From positions 27,277,503-27,341,502 of the forward strand of contig CM069450.1 of assembly GCA_035610835.1 (NCBI GenBank): a DNA stretch of 64,000 nt, read 5' to 3'. How positions within the stretch are numbered: the first letter of the stretch is position 1; each line of letters begins with the position of its first letter. Below the pieces are notes generated by a model. The model was not told the origin of the DNA and ran no database searches. It saw nothing but the letters and a program-made list of their open reading frames with translations. Both the position numbers and the translations under genes were made by a program. Of this stretch, positions 48,225 through 59,959 are shown piece by piece. Source of the DNA: Ophiura sarsii. Its lineage: Eukaryota > Echinodermata > Ophiuroidea > Amphilepidida > Ophiuridae.

Positions 48225-49069
48225 AATACAATATTCAGAAGGAAATAAAGTTATTAACCGCGTCACTGAACACACCAACATTTAAAACTATGTAGCCATT
48301 GTCTTAAATACACCTTTTCTTGGTCATCATCATGACTGACGACTAGCTACTTCCTCCCTATTGCCACACAAGAGGATTTACTTAGAAACGATAGTAATTA
48401 GGATATAGTATGTGCCATTGGTAGTAAAGTGGTTCACCAACCTTATTTGTAGTGACTTGTTGGTACAAAACTATGCCATTCTATCCTAGATTAAAATGAA
48501 TAACGAAATTGTACTTACCCGATGATGATGGCTGGATCTAGAGCTACATTATAGGATCATGGTGTTCAACCTTCAACATACCAAACAGTTTATGCGCCCT
48601 CCCAAGGGAAATTAAAAAAGCGCCTTAACATTGTAATGCCACTATCAACTAGTTGACTTATGATCACGTTTGAAATGAAATATATCATCAGATATGTGAA
48701 TATAGATATATGGTGTTTTTTTCTTAATTTAAAATATAAAATTTACTATAATTGCTAACATTAAGTAAATTACATATTGTGGACGAGATTGTCGACATAA
48801 ACAAGTCAAATACTCATTGATGAATTAACAAAATTCCCTATCCCATCAGTAGCCGATTTATCTAGACCTTTTTCTGGTTGGAAGTGTATCCTCAGAGACA
48901 GCTGTGAACAACATTTGAAGAAAGTCGAGATTGATATTGTTAGTCTTGTGTTCTTCTGAGTTTATTGCAAACTAAATATTAAAAGGGGTTGACAGTGATT
49001 ACAGTGAATACAGCATAACCACAAATGTTTGAAATATTGTATTTACATTATCTTTACATATACAATCCT
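48225..49069. other. Non-coding stretch
   Basis: No gene or element is recognised. Confidence 0.35.
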
Positions 49070-49650
49070 TATGCCCTAACTGTAGCGTAAATTACTAGCG
49101 ATGTAATTTTGAGAGCAAAACTGGAGAGTCAGATCAGAATAATAGCTAGCAAGATTAATATCCATATGAATTAACATCGTCGCACTTAATCAATATTTGT
49201 CGCATGCGCTTAAGGTATACCATATCAAAGAGACAAACAATGACGTTACTGGTTTTCCGTAAAGTAACAAATGTGTGGTCAGTTAACTATGTCACTCACT
49301 GGGTCAAATATAAAAAACACGGTTAATTTAAATAATGAGGCCAAGTCGACCTGGTCTGAGAGACAGATAAAATGACGACATTTTGAGTCCGAAAATGTCA
49401 ACGTTTTTTACAATTCTCTGGAAAATAAGGACCATCATTATATTATTAACATTATTTATTCGAGAGGCACGTACACATTTTGCATTTAAAAGGTACAATT
49501 TTCGTGATAAAATAACCCCGTTTTTTGTAGTTAAATAGTTCAATGTTTTTTTAATAACATTAAGCCACTTCTTTCGTCCAATCTCTGTTGCGTGATGTGA
49601 TCCTGGCGTTTATAAACGGAAAACACAGGTTCGATTCCTGAGATTCCCTT
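49070..49650 (-). mobile_element. Degraded second copy of the Harbinger-like family
   Basis: Read on the minus strand it follows 16900-17460. The shared blocks are an antisense B-box block, ATGATRGTCCTTATTTT, then GACGATGYTRATTMATRTGGATATT, then ATTACATCGYTAGTAA. On the plus strand the tRNA-like part reads TCCTGGCG, then GGTTCGATTCC at 49628-49638. The CGGCCGAG termini are not seen, so both ends are lost. The 71-codon minus-strand frame (49328-49543) resembles the 17000-17159 frame of unit A only because the DNA is homologous. Confidence 0.7.
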
Positions 49651-49734
49651 ATTTTAAACATGGTGACTTTAATAAAATCATTCATGTTAATTTCTATGGA
49701 CTGCAATATGATGGCCCAGTTATTGACATACCTT

Positions 49735-49930
49735 AGTATTTATTTATTATTAATCAATTGATTTATTAAATTTCTTTTTTAATATTTTGTTTTCATTTAT
49801 TTAAAATATTTAATTATTCATTCATTAATTTATTTAAATCGGCTTATGTATTTCTTTATGTATGTATTCGTTTATTTATTTGAGTTCATGTCATTTGATT
49901 AATTAGTTAATTATTGATTGATTGATTGTT
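49735..49930. repeat. AT-rich low-complexity stretch (TTTA/GATT)
   Basis: ATTTATTTATT, TTAATTATTCATTCATTAATT and ATTGATTGATTG runs lie immediately before the CR1-type LINE remnant. No gene is present. Confidence 0.7.
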
Positions 49931-49974
49931 TAACATTATTTCTACAATTCTGTATGCATGATTGTGGATAGATT

Positions 49975-52115
49975 TAAAATATGTTATAATACATTTTATA
50001 AGATGTTAGATGGGGCAATTGTTTCATGCTTTCCAGAAAAACGTTCCAAGTTGCATATCAATGACAAACCCTGGTTGACTGACCGCATTAAAAACTTAAT
50101 TTTGGAACGTCAAATGGCTTTCAACTCTATGGCGTAAACTTAGGAACCAGGTTACTCGTGGAATTCAAAAAGCCAAATTATCTTATCATGCAAACAGAAT
50201 TAGGAACTTACAAAAAACAGAACCCCAAAAATGGCACCAGCAAATTAAAGTGGTTACCAAAGCCAGTAGAACCAAGCTTAGGTTGGACATCTCGGGTATT
50301 GATGATTCTGATACAAAAGGCAAAGCAAATGCAATGAATTTGCTCAGGTTTCTGAGGGATTAGACCCTCTTGATTATAGCAAGTTGCCTACTTACTTACC
50401 TGCAAATCAGCCTCATCAGTTACACCCTTGGGATGTCTTTGCTGAGCTTGGTAAACTGAAATCAGCCAAATCAGCTGGCCCGGATCAAATTCCTCCAAGG
50501 TTGGTTAAAGAATTTGCCTATCAGTGTCCCCCTCACAGATATTTTGAATAGTTCGTTTATGGATGGTAAGGTTCCTGATCAATGAAAGAAGGCCATTGTG
50601 GTCCCCATACCGAAACAAAATCCACCTAGTATTGATAAACTAAGACCTGTGTCTCTGACTTCTGTGTTTGCAAAAATTGCTGAGGAATTTGTTACCAGAT
50701 GGGTTTTGAATGATGTGCAGCATAAGATCGATAAAAGGCAGTTTGGTAATGTTAAAGGTGTCTCAACCGCACATTATTTGGTTAGCCTAATTCACTATCT
50801 GCACCAGGGGGCTGATCAAAGTCGCAATATGGAAACGGTAGTCCTTACGGATTTTTCCAAGGCTTTCGATTTGGTTGACCATACCAATCTCATTGAAAAA
50901 ATGATTGCCATGGGAATCCGAAGGACAATATAATTATCATTCCCTGGATTTGTGATTTCCTCCATATTCGTCGTCAACAATGTGTGAGATACAATAATGC
51001 TCTGTCCGATTATGTTACACTTCATGGTGGGGTTCCTCAAGGCACCAAATTAGGCCCTATTGGTTTCCAAATCCTCATTAATGAAGCTGGTGAAAATGCA
51101 AACTCGAGATGTTTAAAGTATGTTGATGACTTAACATTTGCACATAATGTTCCCTGTTCTGACTATCCTTCTAGACTACTGCAGGCTGATCTTGATGAAT
51201 TTACCAAGTGGGCAAAGGATAATATGCTCAAGTTGAATCCCTCCAAGTGTCAGGCCCTTCAGGTATATTTTGGCAAAACTCCACTGCAGTGTGATTTAAG
51301 AATCGGTACCGATCCACTCCCCCGCGTTGATGAAGCCAAGGTTTTAGGCCTGGTTCTCCAAAACGACCTTAAGTGGAACACACAGGTTGACAATAATGCT
51401 TAAGAAAGCCAATAAAAGGTTGTTCATGCTGCGGACCCTCAAACGTTTTGGTTTTAGCAGCAAGGAGCTCTGTGTAGTATACGGTGGCTATATGCAAGAC
51501 CGATTCTTGAATACGCTGATGTAGTTTGGCACTCAACTATTCTGTCAAACAATCAAAGGACTTGGAATCCATCCAAAAAAGGGCTTGTAGAACTATACTT
51601 GGGAATAAGTATGAGTCTTATGATGAAGCCTTGGGTAGTTGCCATTTTGACACCTTGTCTGGAAGAAGGGAGCAGCATTGTCGAAGATTTGCTGAAGGGC
51701 TTCCTAAAAATTAGAGGACACAATCTCTCCTCCCTCCTACCAGACTTGAGTGTCATGACAGATCACTTCGTAATAGTGGCAACTTGACCCAATTTCATTG
51801 TAGGACTCAGCGTTTCCAAAATAGTCCTGTTCCTTATTTTGTCAATATTTTAAATGATTAGGTACCCATTATCTCTCACGACAGGTCGTGCAGTAATGTT
51901 CAATGATGTGTGACACTTTGTTGTTTCTTAGTTTGTGTACATTTTATCTTTAATATATCTTTATTTGTAAATTTTGATTCAATCCTACAAGTGCAATATT
52001 TTGATGTTATTAACGTGCATTTTTATATCGTAATTTTAATATTGTATATTAGCATGTAATTTGGCCTGCGGGACACGAGATGCTTCTGAAAAAAATACCA
52101 ATAATAATAATACAT
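49975..52115 (+). mobile_element. CR1/Jockey-superfamily LINE remnant, 5'-truncated
   Basis: The remnant begins downstream of the endonuclease (MLDGAIVSCFPE, then KPWLTDRIKNLILERQ) and runs through the RT to a 3'UTR. It ends CTGCGGGACACGAGATGC, then TTCTGAAAA, then a short (AAT)n tail at about 52098-52112. That type of tail is common in CR1-like elements. The exact left edge is not visible. The ORF is in pieces through several frameshifts and stops, so this insertion is older than the LINE at 22999-26629. Confidence 0.85.
50004..51756 (+). pseudogene. CR1/Jockey-type reverse transcriptase, multiple frame breaks
   Basis: Pieces in order: MLDGAIV to AFNS (50004-50135); a +1-type change to TLWRKLRNQVTRGIQKAKLS; another to FAQVSEGLDPLDYSKL and KSAKSAGPDQIPPRLVKEFA (about 50335-50520); then VPLTDILNSSFMDGKVPDQ with a TGA in place of the next codon (50583-50585). 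50586-50933 gives VPIPKQ, LRPVSLTSVFAKIAE and VLTDFSKAFDLVDH (motif A). After another shift, 50984-51403 gives GGVPQGTKLGPIGF, KYVDDLTFAH (active site YVDD near 51119-51130) and LKLNPSKCQAL. The end (51411-51700) carries ACRTILGNKYESYDEAL. This is the standard order of CR1/Jockey ORF2. It is non-functional. Confidence 0.87.
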
Positions 52116-52285
52116 TGGTCTTACATGTATCATTGAGTAAATATACTATAAATTATACACAAATAATAATAAATTGCATGATAGAACTCTCCCATTGATC
52201 AGCATATGTTATCGTCCATCGGGAAAATCAGAAATCATCATTTAGTTACAGCATTAACTGTTATGCTTCAACTTATTCTTGGGTA

Positions 52286-52424
52286 CGGTCGGGTGTATGA
52301 TTTATTCGCAAGTTACTAGCCTAGTAGCTTACCCAGGTTTGATGCTTTCAAAAGTTTGGGTTACGCTCAGTTACTAGCGAGGTAGCGCTATTCTTCAGCT
52401 ACTCGCCATTGGTGCACTCGGCCG
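52286..52424. mobile_element. Short deletion derivative of the Harbinger-like family
   Basis: The right end reads CATTGGTGCACTCGGCCG, the same terminus as 16303-17507. The left end is CGGTCGGGTGTATGA followed by GTTACTAGCCTAGTAGC. Subterminal words GCGAGGTAGCGCTATTCTTC match the large element in reverse. It is 139 bp in total. Flanking TA is seen on both sides. Confidence 0.72.
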
Positions 52425-52566
52425 TATAATTTACTCAGTTCTATATTTGCAGAAATAATATGAGTTTGATACCACGTTCGTCTGTATCAAGGCTCGCCAA
52501 TTTTGAAATGCCTTACCAATAATAGATACCATAACAATTGTATTACATATCTACACTATAATTGTA

Positions 52567-52764
52567 AAAGAGTGAAAAACCACTCAAAAAGAGTGAAATT
52601 TCAATCTTACAAAGAGCAAACTGAGTGACCAATCGTTTTTAATGAACTTCACTCTTCCAAAAGAGTGAATTTGCTAGCTCATTTGGGAGAGTGAATTTCA
52701 CTAAACGAGTGGTCTATCCATCTCCAAAAAGAAATTACTCCTTTTTATCTGTCTTTCACTCTTT
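52567..52764. mobile_element. 198-bp TA-flanked element with GAGTGAA array
   Basis: The ends AAAGAGTGAAA and TTTCACTCTTT are bounded by TA (52565-52566, 52765-52766). The terminal word recurs in both orientations at least eight times inside, for example GAGTGAAATTTC, TTCACTCTTCC, GAGTGAATTTGC and GAGTGAATTTCACT. There is no ORF. It has the same plan as 35805-37119 and 45022-45159. Confidence 0.7.
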
Positions 52765-54950
52765 TACATTTATCATGTTTATAACCCGAAACAAAGTGGA
52801 TTTGGTGACGAAATAGTTGCTATTTAGCGATGAGTACATTGTGTGCGTAGGTCATAATCATGATAATGTATAGCAATAATACATACCAAAAAGACGACAG
52901 CGCACGCCTTTGAGTGAAAACGAGCTAAGCTTGTATTGGCAGACGACATGCAGGACAGAGTTGTGTCTTATATTGCGTAGGCTTACTTTAATCATGTAAC
53001 CCTATACAAGAATTAAATGTGTGACCTATTAAACTGGAAGGATGTAATTTGGTTATAGGCTAACAATTAGGGTAATATTTCAAATTGTGATTAGTGTCAC
53101 AGCCTAGTCAGAGGCTCACACACGTAATCAAGATATTTTTATTCGAGCGTATCATATACCTGGCACTAAATCTTGCCAAACATAAATGAGTTTTTCCTCG
53201 TCTCAATTTTGTAACATTAAGAAAATCCCAATAACCAATATTTCTAATAATGTGTTTTTATGACACATAGCATAAAACATGCCAAAGAATATAACCCTCA
53301 AGAGTTATAATGTGGGTTTATGGATGGGAAAACCAATTTATTGTCTGATGAAATGCGCTATTAGCCTAATAACTCCTCATATAGTGTGTTCATCGCAATG
53401 TATTGAAATGTAAGCTGCCGCATGAATACCTTTTATATTGCAGCATATAAGCGATGCATCACTAGCTTTGGTAACGGCTCGATTAGTCTAATCAGTGAAG
53501 TAGTCTCAATGTGTGTACACTTTGCAGTTATCAATTGTTGTTATTATAATAACTGTAATTTTGCAATTCATATTTCTATGGCAAAGTAAACAGCAGCTCA
53601 TTTTATGTTCATCCCCGTCTGGTTCAAAATCCCGGCATTGCATCGGGATTAACAGCACATTCGAACATTACCACCTGGTCATCGCAGACTTGTTAAATAT
53701 TGCTTCACATACAAGACTACCCAGCAACACAAGGCAAGTCAGTTAAATGTAGATGCAACTTTGGAGCTAGAAATTAGAAGGAACGAAATCCCGTACATAT
53801 AAGGTTATAAACTATTTAACTCGCAAATATGCTGCCTTTAAAGGAGATCCGTGCTATGTAACTTTAGCGCTCAGATATGTAGCGTTATTATTATACAGAC
53901 CACTTATGTAGGTTAAAGTTTTTAAAAGTACCGCGTAAAGACAAAATCGGCTTTAGGAAGAAAAACAATCACATGTATGGACGTCGCCATATTGATTAAA
54001 GCAATGACGAAAGACTTACGAGTTGTCCGCATCTCTGTTTCATGTATTGATATTATCGATTCATGCATTGAATTCCTGCGTGATACCGTCCAGCGACCTG
54101 TTGCTGATGAGTCGGTTCTAGTTACGATGACATCACAAAATTGGGTATGGCTATCCCATCAGCACTTTCGACACAGACAACCGGGCGCACATTTTAAATA
54201 ATCACAGGTTGGGGATGTGTAGTTTAAATTCGTTTAATTGAACATTATAGTTCTTTGTTCAATTAAAATGGTCAATATATATACATTAGATAAATATTTT
54301 CCTACCATAGAATGCATGGATCATTGTGAAATATATAAATGAATTTTGCAATTTACCATTTTCATACTTAAAACCCATCGTTGATGATGTGATAAATTCA
54401 TTAAAACTACGAGGTTTCCCATTCTAGCTTTTTTTGTTTACTTCTTGTCTACTGAACTCAATTCATAAAATGGAGGTCTTTGTACAGTCATTCTATTCAT
54501 TTTCTGAATTATATCGATAGGAAATCACATTGTTTTGTAACTCATTATCTACATGAATGTACGAGATGTATAAATCATCCTCGTTTCATTTGATCCTATT
54601 CATTGGCGACTATTTAGCATTTACTTTTTGAACACAACGGTCACAATTCCGTGGATAATGTGAAAGTAATTACTATAGTATGAGAAATTACCATTTTAAT
54701 GACTGCCCATATTGATACCTAATCACAACCCTCAATACCGTTCATTAATCTTCCTGTGGATGAACTTGCACGACACCAATTAAAGTAAAGAGTCCATATT
54801 GACACAAACATCTATCATTTATTCACCTGTAAACATTTATTCACAACACACTTAACAAACTCGTCAATACACTGTTAAGTGCCCAACACTTATATAACAG
54901 AATTCAAGGGACAGCGTATGCAAGTAGATCATCAAACATTAGGGACAATA
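52765..54950. other. Long non-coding stretch
   Basis: No gene is supported. A 77-codon plus-strand frame (53513-53746) starts with a hydrophobic stretch (LSIVVIIITVILQFIFLW) and a 74-codon frame lies at 53977-54201. Neither shows a known domain, conserved copy or splice context, so I leave both as unsupported ORFs. They could be exons of an unknown gene. Confidence 0.3.
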
Positions 54951-55440
54951 AGGACAAAAATGTTTTCCCTTCACATTTTTTCACTCCAAAATTGAAGCCA
55001 CGTAGATAAAAAAATTGGTTAGGGACAAAAAATGTTGCCCTTCATGTTTTATCCCATCAAAATTCGAGCCATATATAGATGAAAAACATAAAGGACAAAC
55101 ATTTTTGCCCTTCATGTTTTATCCCATCAAAATTCGAGCCATATATAGATAAAAAACATAAAGGACAAAAAAAATTGCCCTTCATGTTTTATCCCATCAA
55201 AATTCCGAGCCATATATAGATGAAAAACATAAAGGACAAAAATGTTTGCCCTTCATGTTTTATCCCATCAAAATTCGAGCCATATATAGATAAAAAAACA
55301 TAAGGACAAAAATGTTTGCCCTTCATGTTTTATCCCATCAAAATTCGAGCCATATATATATAGATAAAAAAACATAAAGGACAAAAATGTTTGCCCTTAA
55401 AGTTTTGTCACATCTAAATTTAAGCCTAATAGATTACACA
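54951..55440 (+). repeat. ~71-bp tandem repeat, seven units
   Basis: The unit consensus runs AAAGGACAAAAATGTTTGCC, CTTCATGTTTTATCCCATCA, AAATTCGAGCCATATATAGA and then A-rich. The central five units are nearly identical; the first and last are diverged, as expected at the edges of an array. One unit has an expanded TATATATA. A further faint relative is near 55527-55575. Function is unknown. Confidence 0.92.
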
Positions 55441-57805
55441 GTCACAAGGCACACCAAATATTGTGTTCTTCAAATGTTATCACATTAAACATTAATGAAA
55501 ATAGTTCCAGTTCCACAGACATATAAGGGACATAAAAATTGTCCATCATGTTTTGTTTCATCAAACTGAATAGATGTGCTTATAGTTTGCAGTTCCATTT
55601 CAAAATTTAGTCAAAAGTGAAGAGGACATGCCTAAAGTTGTGGAATGGATATCAACTGCAATAGCCAATCACAGATTTTATCTTTATATATGAATAAAAC
55701 GGTATTCCTTTAAATGCGCGTTAAGCAAAATAATTATAATATTTCATTCAACTCCATGTTTAGATATGCCCCCAGAATTTATGCATTATTTCTGAAAAAT
55801 GTAATTTTGGCGAAATATAGAAAAGTTGCAATAGTCTAATATTAGTAACGGGTACCCGCGGGTCAGCGCTAGCTTGAATCTCAATCAATTTAATATCCCA
55901 TTTGTTTGAAAAGAGGTATTGTAGTGTTGAAATCACATATTTTTACCAAATGGCTTAGATTTGCTGTACATGTAGGTATACCGCATTGAATCGTGGGATT
56001 TGTGAGAATATCATTACTTGACTGTTTATGACAATATAAGATCTTGACACAAACTCATAAACGAAACTGTTTTACGAAAAAGAACAAAATCTAAACTGTC
56101 CCATGGTTATAGTGTACTGTCACCAGGCTGCTTTATGTACAATTCTCATACAAAACCTAATACCCTTTTGTCATAATTCATCTTTGATATATGAAACAAT
56201 ACTACCGGATAGATAATAAACACTAGCACAGCAATGCTTACCAAATATATTTAAATTAATATTGCAGAACATATGTAAGCCAACACACCCTGGGCTGTGT
56301 TATTAAATCATTGCGCGCTTTAAACAATACTATTATAGTGATTCAGTGGAAAGTTGTTATTGATATTCAATGTAACAATTATTGTTTTCAAAAATCAATG
56401 AAATCGGGACCTGAATATTTTACCAGCCATGTAGGCTGGTATAGTATAATACATTAACCTTTTTAAAATATTGCTCTTCCCATTTAAGTTCTTCCCGCAT
56501 CTGATCAAACAATATTTTTCTAACTGTACAATAATTGTTCATCCCTCTTTGAATCTTGAACCAAATTTCAATACCCATTTTCCCTGAAAAAAAATGTTGT
56601 TGTTACCCCAGATACCCCATGTGCCCTATATCCAGATCATCAAGTTGTGGAAGATAAAGCGGGACGCTTAGTCAAGCGTAGTGTAGGCTAACAGTTTGAT
56701 TTTAGCGACCAATTTGAAAACGCTCTCTAGAGGACGAACTACCAGGGTACCAGTGGTCTATCCTCATTGTTTTGGTGTGTCTGATGGTGTAGGTCGTGAA
56801 GATTAACTTTCGTAAAGATTAATTTTTGCCGATGTTTTGCCTATCAGTGAGGGAAATGATGTGTCTAGCCTAGGCTATACGTAATATTTAGGATCATACA
56901 TTTAAGATACGTATGTCAAAACAAAACAGAACAAAGTTTAACATCTCTAACTTTAAATTGACTGACACGTCGACATTGTTTCAAATTTAGCACACAATGC
57001 AGAGTCAAACAAATCGACAGTGGCTGCTTACAAATTCTGTTAATGTTTCATTACAAAGGGGACGCATACATTTTAATTCGTCTTCATCGAGATCAAGTGA
57101 CATATAACATCAGTATGTGTAGTGTTGATCTACATAATACCTGGTAGTTCTCGTAACAAGTCAGTGAGATGGTTATAATCTTACGGGTTTTAAATTTTAT
57201 TTCAGCGAGACGCTCTGCGCCACTTTTACTATCTCCTACGTTCAATCGTAACACTTTACTTAGTACATTATGAAAGAGATAATGCACTAAAACGAAAACA
57301 ATAATTTTATTGCATCGAAGTATTTATAAGATATGCAGCGGATTGATCTTTTCGTGTCATGGATGTGCTAAGAAATACGTTGATCTACATGTATTACATG
57401 TTATGAGGTTATGCGGGCTACAAGATAATATTAACCATTGACGATTTTAATATTTGTCACATCACTATGTAAAAATGTATACACAGGTATAACCACAATT
57501 TAGTTATGAAATGACATTTTCTTTTTGGCTGAATCATTAATAATGACTGATCCTGCATAATCATCAAGCTGTTTATGGCACATCGACTCCCGTTAAATGT
57601 TTCATTACGGTTCGATTGCCTGTATATTTCCAGCCTACTTCTTTGATTTATGGTAAGAAGGACTTGGTACTAGTGGGGACGTTAGCAACGTAATTATTAC
57701 AGTTTTTGCTGGTTTCTGTGTGTTAATGTTCATAAATGAATAATGTTGAAATTGTTTGCTGGTTGAACGAGTGAAATCTATTGGATAATAACGAAATTAG
57801 CTAAC
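55441..57805. other. Long non-coding stretch
   Basis: I recognise no gene, RNA gene or mobile element. A 64-codon minus-strand frame (57093-57287) is without support. Confidence 0.35.
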
Positions 57806-57811
57806 AGTATT

Positions 57812-58065
57812 AAAATGAGCACGTGTGGTCCTACGGATACATTCTCGCTCCACAATACAAAGGTTGTGGGTTCAAGTCTCGTTGCTGCCAGCGAGCTGTG
57901 TCCTTGAGTAAGGCACTTAACCGCAATTACTCCTCTCTACCCAGGTGTATAAATAAATGGATACCATAATTAATTCATGTAGGCAATGTAACACAGACTC
58001 GTTGTACGGGAGGAGTGGCGAACCCTCACAGCAAAAATTACAATAAGAGGAGTCTGGCCTAAACG
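57812..58065 (+). mobile_element. tRNA-derived SINE
   Basis: The head AGCACGTGTGGTCCTACGG is followed by the B-box-like GGTTCAAGTC at 57869-57878. Next comes TGTCCTTGAGTAAGGCACTT with AACCGCAATTACTCC, a core common to several metazoan tRNA-SINE families, and a unique 3' part to about 58065. Pol III transcription is expected for the family but not shown. A relative lacking the B box is at 62070-62480. Confidence 0.72.
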
Positions 58066-58134
58066 TCAAAGTGAGAGAGATATCTAACCTATTATGACAG
58101 AAAATGTTAAAGTATACCCATACACATCTTTAGT

Positions 58135-58555
58135 TAGATTCAATTAAATTGGATAATTTTCTGGGTGGAACTAGAAGCCCAAAGTTTTACTTTTGAAAGT
58201 TGTTGTGTTGAGAAATTCAAACTTTAACTTCAATTTGTCATAGAAATTAGTGGGTTTTTTCAGATTAGGTAAAATCAAAAGTTCGAAATTCGAAAGAAAA
58301 AAAATCACACTTTATTATCCCTGGAGCAGATTTTACATTTAAAACTAGCCCAAATGTGGCTGAAAGTCACCCCGTGTGCCAAGTCAAGATTGTAGATATA
58401 TAGACCTCAAGGAATCCACAGCATGCGCCCAATGATGTTGGATTGAACAATTATTGGGTAAAACTAAGAGCCCAACACGCGACTTTTCAAAGTTCTTGCG
58501 TTAAGAAATTCAATGTTTGAATTTCAATTTGTTTAAAAACTAGTGCGATTTCAGA
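58135..58555 (+). repeat. Two direct copies of a ~125-bp segment
   Basis: 58135-58262 and about 58433-58556 share GATT(C/G)AA, TTGGRTAAWTT, AGCCCAA, CTTTTSAAAGTT and GAAATTCAA blocks at about 298-bp spacing. Between them is unrecognised sequence. No gene is present. Confidence 0.5.
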
Positions 58556-58689
58556 TAGTTGCCCGATGGGGCTAAAGATCGACACATTATGCCAATAAGG
58601 CACATCAATTATGGCACGATTTAGGAGTGATTTGTGAGATTTTGGTCCATCACTCACATTCACGCCCTCTATGCTATATTTCTGTTTCG

Positions 58690-59595
58690 TATGTTTGATA
58701 TTGTTTTGCGATGTTTTAAATCGTGAATTCTTTTGTATTACATTGTTTTGTGATGAACAATTGTGATGAATGAAATAAACATGCTCGAAATATGTTTCTT
58801 ATGTTTTGTATTAATAATAATAATAATAATAATATTAATAATAAACAGTTCTTATAAAGCGCCCGTAACCAAGGTCTCAGGGCGCTTTACAAAGTTTAAA
58901 TAAATGCCAAAGTAGCAGCATTACTATTGCACAAAACATAATAAAAAGAGCAATTTAGCACACAAAAGGCAGTATAAGTATGGTTAAAAAGCATAAACAT
59001 GTATATATAAAATTTTGTATTGTATTGTGATGTTTTAAATCATGTATTATTTTGTGTAATATTGTTTTGTGATGACAAAATGTGATGAATTGAAATTAAC
59101 GTGCTACATATCTGTTTTTATGTTTTATATTGATTTGTGATGTTTTAAATCGTGAATTTTTTTGTGTTATATTGTGTTGTGATGAAAAATTGTGATGAGT
59201 TGAAATGACCATGCTCGAAATCTGTTTTTGTATGTTTTGTATTGTATTGTGATGTTTTAATTCATGAATTATTTTGTTTTATATAGTGTTGTAATGAAAA
59301 ATTATAATTAGTTGAAATTAATATGCTAATTAACATGCTAGAAATCTGTTTCTTGTGCTTTGTACTTTATTGGGATGTTTTAAATCGTGAATTATTTTGT
59401 GCTATATTGTGTTGTTGTGAAAAATTGTGATGAGTTGAAATTAACATGCTTCAAATCTGTTTCTTGTGTTTTGTATTGTATCGTGATGTTTCAAATCGTG
59501 AATTCTTTTGTGTTATATTGTTTAGTGATGAAAGAGTGTGATGAGTTGAAATCAACATGCCGTGGTATATTGTATTGTGATGAAAAATTGTGATG
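58690..59595 (+). repeat. ~115-bp degenerate tandem repeat with an insertion
   Basis: The unit is built around GATGTTTTAAATCGTGAATT, then GTGATGAAAAATTGTGATGA and GTTGAAATTAACATGCT. Copies start at about 58709, 59028, 59138, 59252, 59373 and 59485. The first is separated from the rest by a ~200-bp insertion (about 58812-59015). The 68- and 69-codon frames on the two strands are repeat artefacts. Confidence 0.82.
58812..59015 (-). mobile_element. Retroelement 3' end with (TTA)n tail inserted in the tandem repeat
   Basis: On the plus strand it begins with (TAA)n (58812-58850). A 9-bp hairpin follows, AAAGCGCCC and GGGCGCTTT (about 58857-58889), then ACAAAG and AT-rich sequence. Read on the minus strand this is a short body with a stem-loop just before a (TTA)n tail, a layout seen in SINE and LINE 3' ends. 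The exact family is not identified. Confidence 0.55.
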
Positions 59596-59708
59596 CTCAG
59601 TATAAAAACGGCGTATGCCACATTTGTGTTATTTTGAGATACATCACCTATTATTACCAAAAAGGTTCATAAGGATCGTTGATTGTAATATTATATGGAA
59701 GGTTCATT

Positions 59709-59956
59709 ATAACCCTTGCCTCGTCCCACCCGATGACATGATTAGCGTCCACAACATGGTCTGTTATTGCTGATTTGTTGACCTGAGTGAGCGATGCCTT
59801 TCTCCCTGCTCTAGTGGTTGTTGTTTTGTTAGCCTTTTCTGCCTCTTTCTTGTGTTCGCCGAGTCTTGTGCCGAATTGTCGTCCGGTTTCACCAATCTAG
59901 CTCTTTTCACAATTTCTGCATGGAATATCATAAATGGCGTCCGAAATGCTGTGATA
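59709..59956 (-). pseudogene. GIY-YIG domain fragment, N-terminal piece
   Basis: The minus-strand frame reads SDAIYDIPCRNCEKS, then a TAG stop (plus 59897-59899), then IGETGRQFGTRLGEHKKEAE, followed by RKASLTQVNKSAITDHVVDA and NHVIGWDEARVI. The pattern 'IYxIPCxxCxxxYIGETGR' is the GIY-YIG core of Penelope-like endonucleases. The stop replaces the tyrosine codon of YIG. GWDEARVI is the conserved end before the next block, which here lies on the other strand. A 65-codon frame in another phase covers the same DNA and is not the real frame. Confidence 0.8.
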
Positions 59957-59959
59957 GGC

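Noticed and set aside
53513..53746. Small membrane protein gene
   Set aside because: It is only an ORF with one hydrophobic stretch; no promoter, homologue, splice or conservation evidence is available in the window.
54951..55440. CRISPR-like array
   Set aside because: The whole 71-bp unit repeats without unique spacers and the sequence is eukaryotic; it is a satellite array.
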